From Senegalia massiliensis (GTDB lineage: Bacteria; Bacillota; Clostridia; Tissierellales; SIT17): DNA of 64,000 nt. The notes below the pieces were generated by a model that saw only the letters and a program-made list of their open reading frames with translations, was not told the origin of the DNA and did no database searches. Position numbers and translations under genes: made by a program. The stretch lies in the NCBI RefSeq assembly GCF_009911265.1, contig NZ_QXXA01000006.1, forward strand, positions 62,001-126,000. The letters run 5' to 3'. Shown one piece after another: positions 33,903-41,798 of the stretch. The stretch's first letter is position 1; each line of letters opens with the position of its first letter.

Positions 33903-35838
33903 TTTTACTTACCTCCTTTAAACCTTGAGAATAAGATAGAGAATGTATAATATGTTCAACTAAATTATATACATCATTATTATAGTAAGTATCAAAAACA
34001 GGAATATTAAATTTATTTTCTATTTTATTTTTTTTAATAAAGTAATCATCAGCACTAATTTTTTCATTTATTATTAATTCACTAGTGTTAAAACCAACTT
34101 TTTTCTTAGATATTCTTCCCATAGATATTGCTATTACTTTTCCCTTTCCTATAAATTCAAGTGCTTTCAAACTCTCTTCTATATATTTAAGTGAATCTGA
34201 TGGATTAACAGTTAAAATATACGCATCAGCATTTATTCCCATTAGAAAAGCAATGCTAGGTAAAGTATAGTTATCTCTAGGTATAGTATATATACCATAT
34301 GGTATAATCCCTGATTGAGATCCTGCTATAATAATATCTGGCTTTTTCAAAGCAACTTTCTTAATTATATAATCTAAATACGATATATAATTATCTATAG
34401 GAATCTTGATATCCCCTTGAAAACCTAATGGAAAAGTTTCATCTATCCCAAATAACTCTGAATGAGGTTCAGTACCTATTTGACCAACTTTATAGTTATA
34501 TTCTTGTAGTTTATTTCTTATTGCTAATTGAGTAGTAAATTTTCCCTGATTTGAGCTTGTTCCGAATATTCCTAATATAGGAACTTTTATCTTTTCATTT
34601 TTTATGTATCTATAATAATCTTCATATTCCTTCCAATTATCTTCATTTATTAATGGATATTTTATTATCTGATTATTTTTTTTAGCTAATTCTAATAATT
34701 TTGAATACTTTTTATTTGTTAAACTGCTAAAGCTAAAAACATTTTTACCTGATTCTATAGAAATTTTTAAATATTTAAATAATATATCTTCATTATAAAT
34801 ATTACTAATTTTTTCTAAATGTCCTAAAATAACTGTATCGCTATCCTTAATAGCTTCCTTAAATTTAGTTTGAATCAGTAGACCATTTTCTTTACCTCTT
34901 ATAATCATTCCTGTATCTTTGCCTTTTGTTCCTTTACCTTTAATATCACATACATTTTTTATTTTAAAATCTAATAGCTCTTTAAAGTTTAACAAGGAAT
35001 GCATCTCTTTATTAAAAGGAAAAACCGTCGCTTGTTTTATCCATTTAATATTTTCTTTTTTTAAAACTCTATACATCAATGAATTTGTATATTTTAACTC
35101 TTTTATATTTTTATTTGATAAAAAGATTAAAGTTTTTTTAATATCTTCTGTTTTTATTCCATAGTCTAATAACAATGATACACAAGCACTCATATGTGGT
35201 GCGGCAAAGCTTGTACCATCTAAAAAGATATATTCTGGTACAGTCCAACAAAGCTTCTGTCTATCTCCTCTACAAATAAATCTATCTCCTAATGAGTCTC
35301 TTTGATAATAAAAATTAAATTTACCTCGTACATCTCCACCTCCTACTCTTATTGTATTCTTAAGAGATGCTGGGTAACTAACATGGCCTGTGTTTGATTC
35401 TGAAGAGATTATATTAATTTTGTTTTCTTCTGCAATATTAATTATTCTTTTTATTTCTTTTAAATTTTTTTCTTCTGTAGTTCCTAGGCTTAGATTTATT
35501 ATATCTACATCTTTGTTTATTGCTACTTCAATAGCTTTTACTAATATTCTATGATTACACTTTAATTTTTCTTGAAAAATCTTTATAATAAATAATTCTA
35601 CATTTGGAGCTTTTCTTACAATAATACCTGCGGTTGCGGTTCCATGTCCAATATTATCATCAAAATTTTTGCTAATTATAATTTCTTCTTTTGAATTTAA
35701 TTTAAGTGAGCATCCTTTTACTCTTGTATTTTTAAAAATTTTGTGTGTCATATTAATCCCACTGTCAATTATAGCAACTTTAACCCCTTCTCCCGTTTGT
35801 TTTGACAAATCAAAATTATTTAATATTATTTTAAACAC
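33895..35838 (-). CDS. Subtilisin-like (S8) protease fused to a DUF1611-like P-loop domain
   Basis: A 647-residue two-domain protein with no signal peptide or prodomain. Residues about 10-275 are an S8 protease with the full triad: Asp25 (IDSGINMTH), His65 (GHGTATAG), Ser209 (DGTSFAAPHMS) and oxyanion Asn148 (ESNTGHVSYPA). Residues about 280-640 resemble DUF1611, with a Walker-A-like GTSSNQGKFTTQLA at 425-438 and the following GQIGTEPHSELF, as in DgcN-like proteins. The start is uncertain: GTG 35838 overlaps the exporter stop codon; a longer frame to 35889 would overlap the exporter and lacks a site. It is the likely leader peptidase, since the exporter has no C39 domain. The fused domain may act on the released end. 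Confidence 0.82.
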   Translation of the reverse strand: MFKIILNNFDLSKQTGEGVKVAIIDSGINMTHKIFKNTRVKGCSLKLNSKEEIIISKNFDDNIGHGTATAGIIVRKAPNVELFIIKIFQEKLKCNHRILVKAIEVAINKDVDIINLSLGTTEEKNLKEIKRIINIAEENKINIISSESNTGHVSYPASLKNTIRVGGGDVRGKFNFYYQRDSLGDRFICRGDRQKLCWTVPEYIFLDGTSFAAPHMSACVSLLLDYGIKTEDIKKTLIFLSNKNIKELKYTNSLMYRVLKKENIKWIKQATVFPFNKEMHSLLNFKELLDFKIKNVCDIKGKGTKGKDTGMIIRGKENGLLIQTKFKEAIKDSDTVILGHLEKISNIYNEDILFKYLKISIESGKNVFSFSSLTNKKYSKLLELAKKNNQIIKYPLINEDNWKEYEDYYRYIKNEKIKVPILGIFGTSSNQGKFTTQLAIRNKLQEYNYKVGQIGTEPHSELFGIDETFPLGFQGDIKIPIDNYISYLDYIIKKVALKKPDIIIAGSQSGIIPYGIYTIPRDNYTLPSIAFLMGINADAYILTVNPSDSLKYIEESLKALEFIGKGKVIAISMGRISKKKVGFNTSELIINEKISADDYFIKKNKIENKFNIPVFDTYYNNDVYNLVEHIIHSLSYSQGLKEVSKSE

Positions 35839-37579
35839 CTTCTTTCTGCATGGAATGATTATAAAGCGTCTGATATGTTTCAGATACATTAACTAACGAA
35901 CTGTGATTTCCAAATGATTCAATTAATCCATTATTTAAAACGATTATCTTATCAAATTTTTTTATTTCTCTTAAATCGTGTGTAATATATATACATGTCC
36001 TATTACTACTTACATTACTTATAATATTAGTCAATTGTGAGCTTGCAAGTGCATCTAACCCTGTTGACATCTCATCAAATATTATAACTTCAGGATTCCT
36101 CAAAAGGACTCTTGCTATAGACAATCTCTGTCTCTGACCTCCTGATAAATTATTAGCATTATCTATAAGATTAGTATAGTATTTATTGGGCAAACTATTT
36201 ATATATTCATGCATACCTACAGTTTTACATACTTTTATTACATCTTCTATTTTATAGTTCTCGTTATTTAATCTAATATTTTCTATTATAGTATTTTTAA
36301 AGAATATAGATTTTTGAGGTACTATTCCTATTTTATCTCTCCACAAATCTATATTCATATCAAAAATATTATATCCATTAATTAATACTTGTCCTTTACT
36401 TACAGTGTAAAAACCTGAAATTATATCAATTATAGTAGATTTACCATCTCCATTTTTACCTACTATAGCTACATTTTCATTCTTATCGATAGTAAAATTT
36501 AAATTCTTAAATAAGCATATATTATCTTTATATATGAAATTTACATCCTTAAATTCTAAACTCTCAAATTGATCTATTGAGAAATTATTGTTTGTTTCCA
36601 CACTATGTTGATATAATATTTTACTTATTCTTTTATAAGATACTTTTGATCTTTGAAGTGAAAAATGAATATTTTTTATAAAAGATATAGGCTCATTTAA
36701 TCTAGCATAATAACTAGAAAAAGCTACAATCCCCCCTATAGTTATAAGATCATTTAAATATAAGTATCCACCATATCCAAATATCATAATAGTTCCAGTA
36801 AATATTAGCCATCCTACTATTGCTCCAGATGTTATAGTAGCCATATTAGATTTAATTATTTTTTCTTGTAATTTAGTTATGTTTTCCAAAAAAATTTCTT
36901 TAATGTATTTCTTATAATTAAATAACTGTATAGTCTTGACTTTAGAGATACTATCATAAAAAAAAGTGTTATACTTGGATCTCATAATTTGTTGATTTTG
37001 ATGAAATACTTTTATTTTCTCTGAATATAAGCGATTTAATATTAAGACAAAAATATATATTGATACTACTAGCAAAGTAAGTCTTACGCTAAGATAAAAC
37101 AATAAAGTTGTTATTCCAAAAATCATTAAAAGGTTATATATCGACATTGGCAATATGGTGGCAATAAAGTCTTGTACTACCCCCACATCATTATTAATTA
37201 TTGTAAATATATCTCCTTCATTATACTTTTTAAAGAAGCTAATTGGTAACTTTAATGTTTTATTAAATAATTCATTTTTAATATTTTTTTCAACTTTTAG
37301 TAATAGTTTTACATGTATATATTCTCTAATAACTTTAAGAATAAACTGTAAACAGTTTAATAGAATCATCAGCATAACTATTTTTATAAGTTCTAATGGC
37401 ATTGTATTTTTTATTAGACTATCAATAGTTAATTTAATTAAATATGGTATTCCTAAAAATGATATAGACTCTAATATAGATATAAATATGAAAATCATCC
37501 ATAAAATTTTTACTTTAAATAATTCATTTAAGAAAAACTTTTTTTCTCTATGTTTAATTTTTATATTTTCTTCAATCAT
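35831..37579 (-). CDS. ABC-type peptide exporter (fused membrane and ATPase domains, no C39 peptidase)
   Basis: A 582-residue half-transporter. Residues about 20-320 have six transmembrane helices (exporter type I fold). Residues about 340-575 are the ATPase: Walker A GKNGDGKST, signature NLSGGQRQRLS, Walker B EVIIFDEMSTGLD and switch YITHDL. The N-terminus (MIEENIKIKHREKK) begins directly before helix 1, so there is no C39 protease domain of the bacteriocin-processing kind. It should export the matured peptide as a homodimer. The start is ATG 37579 after AGGAGTGACAC. It lies 25 bases behind the maturase. Confidence 0.9.
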   Translation of the reverse strand: MIEENIKIKHREKKFFLNELFKVKILWMIFIFISILESISFLGIPYLIKLTIDSLIKNTMPLELIKIVMLMILLNCLQFILKVIREYIHVKLLLKVEKNIKNELFNKTLKLPISFFKKYNEGDIFTIINNDVGVVQDFIATILPMSIYNLLMIFGITTLLFYLSVRLTLLVVSIYIFVLILNRLYSEKIKVFHQNQQIMRSKYNTFFYDSISKVKTIQLFNYKKYIKEIFLENITKLQEKIIKSNMATITSGAIVGWLIFTGTIMIFGYGGYLYLNDLITIGGIVAFSSYYARLNEPISFIKNIHFSLQRSKVSYKRISKILYQHSVETNNNFSIDQFESLEFKDVNFIYKDNICLFKNLNFTIDKNENVAIVGKNGDGKSTIIDIISGFYTVSKGQVLINGYNIFDMNIDLWRDKIGIVPQKSIFFKNTIIENIRLNNENYKIEDVIKVCKTVGMHEYINSLPNKYYTNLIDNANNLSGGQRQRLSIARVLLRNPEVIIFDEMSTGLDALASSQLTNIISNVSSNRTCIYITHDLREIKKFDKIIVLNNGLIESFGNHSSLVNVSETYQTLYNHSMQKEGV

Positions 37580-37603
37580 GTGTCACTCCTAATTTTAAAT
37601 CCA

Positions 37604-38725
37604 TTATATTGCATGTTCTTTATTTTCAACAAATTTCTTTCTGAAAAAATCTGAATTCTCTAAATATAATTCATCTAATATTTTTCTCATTAAATTTATT
37701 ATAGTTCTTTGATAAAAACAAAATAATCCATTAACCCTATAAAAACTCCCAGTATTATTTTCATTTAAAGCTATGCATTTATAACATACACCAAACAAAT
37801 CACAATCTTTACATTCATGTTGATTATAGTCATATATTAAGTTATTACTAATATGCTGTGCATTCTGAATATTATGGACATCTCCTATACGATATTTCTT
37901 TTCTAGTAACCTTGCACATAAATATTTGTTCCCATCTGCATCAATAGTATACATTACAGTTCCAGCGCCACAATAGGATTTAGTATTAGGTTTAATTATT
38001 CTTTTCATAGTCTGATTAAATACAAAAATATCTTTTTTATCATTTTGAATGATAATTTCTTTATAATATTTAGCTAATTTATTAAGTTCATGTTCTAACT
38101 CTCTACCCTCAATGTCTGTCCAATTTTCAGTTATATCTAAATCAAAATTAACTTTTTTGAATCCTAAGTCAAATAAAGATTTAATATCCATATAAAGATA
38201 TTTTACTGTTTCTTTAGTAGCCGTATGACGTACTTGTATACTGTTTTTTAAAATGTTCTGATAATCTAAAAAGTAATGCATATTTTTTTCAATCAAATTA
38301 TATGATCCAGAACCAGATTTTGTAATTCTATTTAAATTGTGTGTTTTTTTACTACCATCGATACTTAAAAGAACCCCTACTTTATTTTCTACTAAAAATT
38401 CAAATATTTCTTTGTTCATTATAGTACCATTAGTAGTTATACTAAATAAGAATTCTCTTTCACCTTTAATCTCTAGTGATTTTGTGTATTTTAGAATTTC
38501 TTTCATTAATTTAAAGTTTAATAATGGTTCACCACCGAAAAAAGCTATATTATAATATATTGATTTATTTAATATTTTATTGTTTTCTTTATCACTAATC
38601 AACATATCTATAGATTTTTTAGCAGTCTCAAAATCCATTGTTTTTTTACGCTTGTCCAGCCCTTCAAAGCAATATTTACACTGTAAATTACAATCCTCCG
38701 TTAATAAAAGATTTAGACCTTTCAA
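37604..38725 (-). CDS. Radical SAM/SPASM peptide maturase
   Basis: A 373-residue enzyme. The SAM cluster motif C12-x3-C16-x2-C19 (TEDCNLQCKYCFEG) lies at the very N-terminus, with GGEPLLNF near residue 67. A C-terminal SPASM domain (about 250-350) has cysteines in YCGAGTVMYTIDADGNKYLC, HECKDCDLFGVCYKC and LFCFYQ for two auxiliary 4Fe-4S clusters. There is no room for an N-terminal RRE (PqqD-like) domain. SPASM maturases of this kind make thioether or C-C bonds on Cys-rich peptides; the Cys-containing cores at 31955-32250 are the obvious substrates. The start is TTG 38725 behind GGAGGAGTAGG. Confidence 0.9.
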   Translation of the reverse strand: MKGLNLLLTEDCNLQCKYCFEGLDKRKKTMDFETAKKSIDMLISDKENNKILNKSIYYNIAFFGGEPLLNFKLMKEILKYTKSLEIKGEREFLFSITTNGTIMNKEIFEFLVENKVGVLLSIDGSKKTHNLNRITKSGSGSYNLIEKNMHYFLDYQNILKNSIQVRHTATKETVKYLYMDIKSLFDLGFKKVNFDLDITENWTDIEGRELEHELNKLAKYYKEIIIQNDKKDIFVFNQTMKRIIKPNTKSYCGAGTVMYTIDADGNKYLCARLLEKKYRIGDVHNIQNAQHISNNLIYDYNQHECKDCDLFGVCYKCIALNENNTGSFYRVNGLFCFYQRTIINLMRKILDELYLENSDFFRKKFVENKEHAI

Positions 38726-38800
38726 AACCTACTCCTCCTTTATAGTTATAATTATTCGTTTAGTAGATTATTTATATTAATTCCTCACCCATGAGTACTG

Positions 38801-38828
38801 ACTTAAATAAATATCCCCTTATTTAAGT
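38801..38828 (-). terminator. Hairpin between the signal peptide gene and the maturase
   Basis: Perfect 10-bp arms ACTTAAATAA/TTATTTAAGT around ATATCCCC, overlapping the stop codon of the 39-residue peptide. No long T-run follows, so it may be an attenuator or processing site that lowers expression of downstream genes rather than a full stop. Confidence 0.5.
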
Positions 38829-38938
38829 TCCATATCAGTAACCAAAAATATCTCAGGTATATCATCTCCTGCATAATTTAATTGTGGAGTTAATATAAGT
38901 AAAGTTAATATTAATATTAATATTCTGAATATTCTCAT
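38819..38938 (-). CDS. Secreted signal-peptide precursor, 39 residues (putative RRNPP pheromone)
   Basis: The product starts MRIFRILILILTLLILTPQL, then NYA, a likely signal-peptidase site, and ends GDDIPEIFLVTDMELK. A two-Arg start, a long Leu/Ile core and an A-G cut give a classic export signal, leaving a 16-residue acidic tail. The gene lies divergent from, and 160 bp away from, an HTH-TPR regulator, the arrangement of PapR/Phr/SHP-type pheromones. The ribosome site is AAGGGGTGA. A consensus-like promoter (39035-39063) precedes it. It contains no Cys, so it is unlikely to be a maturase substrate. The active form is probably a short C-terminal fragment. Confidence 0.75.
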   Translation of the reverse strand: MRIFRILILILTLLILTPQLNYAGDDIPEIFLVTDMELK

Positions 38939-39034
38939 GTCTATTCACCCCTTAAATTTTAAAAATTATTATATAAATAATTAAAATAGTATTTTTTGGG
39001 TAATTATGTATTAAATATTTCTTACTTAGTTTAC

Positions 39035-39063
39035 ATTATAAAATATTTAAAATAATCAAACAA
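39035..39063 (-). promoter_or_regulatory. Promoter of the peptide operon
   Basis: On the minus strand TTGTTT (-35, forward 39058-39063), a 17-base spacer and a perfect TATAAT (-10, forward 39035-39040), about 97 bases ahead of the 39-codon gene. The palindrome at 39066-39077 abuts the -35, a position suited to an activator. Confidence 0.7.
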
Positions 39064-39065
39064 TA

Positions 39066-39077
39066 CGAAAATTTTCG
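39066..39077. promoter_or_regulatory. 12-bp palindrome, putative operator of the HTH-TPR regulator
   Basis: CGAAAATTTTCG is perfectly self-complementary. It lies two bases upstream of the -35 of the peptide operon and 21 bases ahead of the regulator ATG. Binding there could activate the operon and repress the regulator. Confidence 0.5.
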
Positions 39078-39098
39078 GCATTTTATAAGGGGGGTAAC

Positions 39099-40058
39099 AT
39101 GTTTGAAACTTATGATTTGAAAAATTTTGGTGCAAGAATAAGAAAAATAAGAAAGTCATTAGGTTATAGTCAAACACAAGTTTCTACAGAAACGGGTGTT
39201 CATAGAGATACTTTGAGAAGAATAGAAAATGGGAATAATATTGTGACCTTTGATACATTAAATAAATTATCCATGTTCTTCAAAAAAGACTTATTTCACG
39301 AGATAGCTCATTATAATACTAACAGAAACTTACTAAATTATTATGAAAAGATAGATGATATTATAAGTTCATATGATTACGATAAACTTATTAATATATC
39401 TAATGATTTTGAAGTTAATTTTAAAGATAAATCACCTTCTGATTTTAGCTTATATGAAGGTGGGGTTATTGAGCAATTCAGATTAATTGTTAAAGGAATT
39501 GAAAAATTAATTAAAAAAGATCAGGATAATAAAAAAATAATGAGTATCTTTAAAGAAGCATTAAAACTTACTCTAAAAGATTTTAATTTATATAATTTCT
39601 CTAAGTTTAAATATAATCTATTTGAAATTCGTATATTAATTATGATAGCAGTGGCTCTTAAAAGAGATAATAATTATGAAAAAAGTAATGAAATTTTAAA
39701 GTTTGCACTTAAATCTTTAGATTTTAGTGAAGAATCACTTCTAAATGAAAAAAAGCTTATAATTAAATGTTTTTCTAATATTTCATATAATTATCATAAT
39801 ATGAATAATTATATGAAATCTCTAGAGTATGCTATTAAAGGCATAGTCTATGCTATTAACCAAGATATTATATATGCTTTAAACCATCTATATTATAGAA
39901 AAGGTATTGCAGAATATTTACTTGATAAAGATGAAAGTATTTATAAAGATTCTCTTAATAAAGCCATACATATATTAGAAATAAAAGGATATTATGAATT
40001 AGCTAAAAAGTATAAAGAGATTACTAAAGATAGATATAACATATATTTAGATAGGTAA
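39099..40058 (+). CDS. HTH-TPR transcriptional regulator of RRNPP (Rgg/PlcR) type
   Basis: A 319-residue cytosolic regulator. Residues about 10-65 are an XRE-type helix-turn-helix (RIRKIRKSLGYSQTQVSTET, then GVHRDTLRRIENGNN). The remaining 250 residues are helical repeats (for example NISYNYHNMNNYMKSLEYAI) of TPR type that bind signalling peptides. The length and two-part layout are those of the RRNPP family (Rgg, NprR, PlcR, PrgX). The divergent gene encodes a secreted small peptide, its likely ligand. The start is ATG 39099 behind AAGGGGGG. It ends before a very large palindrome. Confidence 0.9.
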   Translation: MFETYDLKNFGARIRKIRKSLGYSQTQVSTETGVHRDTLRRIENGNNIVTFDTLNKLSMFFKKDLFHEIAHYNTNRNLLNYYEKIDDIISSYDYDKLINISNDFEVNFKDKSPSDFSLYEGGVIEQFRLIVKGIEKLIKKDQDNKKIMSIFKEALKLTLKDFNLYNFSKFKYNLFEIRILIMIAVALKRDNNYEKSNEILKFALKSLDFSEESLLNEKKLIIKCFSNISYNYHNMNNYMKSLEYAIKGIVYAINQDIIYALNHLYYRKGIAEYLLDKDESIYKDSLNKAIHILEIKGYYELAKKYKEITKDRYNIYLDR

Positions 40059-40189
40059 TAATATTTAAAAAGTAATAATATTTTTCTTCTATTTCTTAAC
40101 TCTTTTCAAGTGGAAAAATCATTCAGCACTTTCTTTCATAGCAAACTTCTCTATAATTTAATTTAATCTTCTAGTTCTTCTACATCTAA

Positions 40190-40241
40190 ATTTAAAGCTT
40201 GTATGGTTCTATAATATTATAGAACCATACAAGCTTTAAAT
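40190..40241. terminator. Perfect 52-bp palindrome, bidirectional terminator
   Basis: Two perfectly complementary 26-base halves without a spacer (core GGTTCTATAATATTATAGAA), between the convergent regulator and CPBP genes. Such a long perfect palindrome is rare outside terminators or site-specific recombination sites. Confidence 0.75.
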
Positions 40242-40303
40242 GAATCAATAACCAGTTCTAGGTTAGATAAATATACTAATTTATTTAACGTTAATATAAT
40301 TAT

Positions 40304-40984
40304 CTACTGCACCCTTATTCTTTTCTTCTTTACATTAAAATAAATAGAGCCAGTAAGATTAATGAGAATATGCATCAAAATGCTCATCCACAGTGATGAT
40401 GTGAGTAAAACTAGATAACCTATAGCATTTCCCACAATAAAAATCATAATGAATCTCAATATAGAATTTCTATTGAATTTAAATTCTCTCTCATAATTAA
40501 TATGAAACACAGAAAATAATAATGAGCTTATCATTACAAATGGTTCCTCATATTTCAATATTGGAAACATATTTAGCAAGCTCATTAAAATAATACCTCT
40601 AAATAGAATCTCTTCAAAAATAGGTACTACAAAAGAAAAATAATAGAATTCTGAACTATTCCAACTATGAGCTGCAGCAGTACCATTTAGATTTTGATCA
40701 GTTAAAAAATAAAATATTAAAATTCCTGATATCCAAGAAAATATATGCTTAATGGCTTCTTTGATATATAAAATATTTCTCCAAGGTTTATATTCACCAG
40801 GAATTATAAAAATAAGTACTATGAATAATATAGAACCCCAAAGAAAAGCCCACTGACTAGACCAAAGCAAACTATTTTTACTTAAAAAATTCTTCTTATG
40901 TAAAAAGAACTCTAGAATTGTATAGAGAAAAAGTGAAAAAATCATTATAATTATCCATAACATAATATTAATTTTGTATGACAT
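40304..40984 (-). CDS. CPBP-family intramembrane metalloprotease (CAAX/bacteriocin-immunity type)
   Basis: A 226-residue polytopic protein of about seven to eight helices. It carries the CPBP motifs: E124-E125-x3-R129 (PIFEEILFRG), H161 (SVFHINY) and a third His in SILMHILINLTG. This family includes Rce1-like proteases, immunity proteins for bacteriocins, and pheromone-processing enzymes (Eep is a different family). Lying next to the RiPP-like locus, it may give self-protection or trim the signal peptide. The start is weak: no ribosome site lies close to ATG 40984; a strong AAGGGGAG instead serves a 16-codon frame (40951-41001) overlapping it. Confidence 0.85.
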   Translation of the reverse strand: MSYKINIMLWIIIMIFSLFLYTILEFFLHKKNFLSKNSLLWSSQWAFLWGSILFIVLIFIIPGEYKPWRNILYIKEAIKHIFSWISGILIFYFLTDQNLNGTAAAHSWNSSEFYYFSFVVPIFEEILFRGIILMSLLNMFPILKYEEPFVMISSLLFSVFHINYEREFKFNRNSILRFIMIFIVGNAIGYLVLLTSSLWMSILMHILINLTGSIYFNVKKKRIRVQ

Positions 40985-41289
40985 CTATAAAAGAAAATCA
41001 TACTCCCCTTATATAATATATTTAGATTTTAAAGATAATCTATAAACTTTATGCAATAAAACATTTAATTATTAATTAAGACGATTTTATGTTTTTTAAC
41101 AGTTCTAATAAAGCTAGTGAAGTTGATGAGTAATATTCTTAATTAACAAATAGTTAATTCTTCAAATTAGAATTTTTATGAATTATATCTAATAAAAAAC
41201 TTTAATATGATATAATTATAATACAAAAAAGGTATAAGTAGGAAATTATTTTGAAAAAAATAAATTATATTATAAAGGGAGGGATAAAT
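40985..41289. other. Divergent intergenic region
   Basis: 305 bases between the CPBP gene and a small membrane protein gene. It contains the 16-codon frame MIFFYRCHTKLILCYG (minus, 41001-40951) with AAGGGGAG seven bases ahead, which could be a leader peptide. A TATAAT near 41213 (plus) may serve the small gene. Nothing else was recognised. Confidence 0.4.
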
Positions 41290-41547
41290 ATGAGAAATAA
41301 TGTATCTTTTTATATGACTGTTATAATAATATTTACTGCCATATTAAGTAGAATAAATATACATAGGCACGAAAAAAATTATAATAAGCTTTTAAATGAA
41401 CTCAAAAAAGAATACAGCCAATATAATAATGAATTAAATATTATTACAAATTATGTGAAGAAACATTATGAAATTCAAGAAAATAATCAAGGCACCTATG
41501 TATTAGTACTAATATTAACATTAGGAATATTATATATGAACATATAA
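41290..41547 (+). CDS. Small membrane protein of unknown function
   Basis: An 85-residue protein with two hydrophobic helices, one near the start (SFYMTVIIIFTAILS) and one at the end (YVLVLILTLGILYM), separated by a ~45-residue charged helical segment (NRLN-like HEKNYNKLLNELKKEY). ATG 41290 is used because GGGAGG lies eight bases ahead; an upstream in-frame TTG at 41251 lacks a good site. The two ends probably span the membrane with the charged part in the cytoplasm. No family is recognised. It is followed directly by a gene remnant. Confidence 0.6.
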   Translation: MRNNVSFYMTVIIIFTAILSRINIHRHEKNYNKLLNELKKEYSQYNNELNIITNYVKKHYEIQENNQGTYVLVLILTLGILYMNI

Positions 41548-41552
41548 TTTAA

Positions 41553-41798
41553 GCAGGAAATAAATATGCTAATTGTAAAGATTTTATTATAAATAATGAA
41601 AAGATAGAGTTTGTCCCTATTGGAAAGGGCATTATCAATTATAAGACAATCTTTAATATGTTAAGTCAAGAAGGTTTATTTCGTAGAAATATAACCATAA
41701 GTGTGGAAACTCATGCATCAGAGGAAAAATATAAATACATATATTCGAAAGAATCATTTGAATATATGACAAAAATATTGGAGGTTAGTAATGATTAA
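41553..41798 (+). pseudogene. Remnant of a sugar-phosphate isomerase/epimerase (C-terminal part)
   Basis: An 81-codon open frame without start codon or ribosome site, running into TAA at 41796. It reads in part VPIGKGIINYKTIFNMLSQE, then GLFRRNITISVETH, which resembles the end of xylose-isomerase-like TIM-barrel epimerases, where G-G/K-G, the I/V-x-x-E-x-H metal-site strand and a final helix occur. About 200 N-terminal residues are missing. Its stop overlaps the ATG of the next gene, as in an intact operon, so a deletion must have removed the front. Confidence 0.55.

Noticed and set aside
35838-35889. Longer N-terminus of the subtilase (starting MYLKHIRRF)
   Set aside because: It overlaps the exporter gene by 59 bases, has no ribosome site, and S8 homology begins well after GTG 35838. 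The true start remains uncertain.
38819-38938. The 39-residue peptide as a radical SAM substrate
   Set aside because: It has an export signal, no cysteine, and lies beside an HTH-TPR regulator; a pheromone role fits better.
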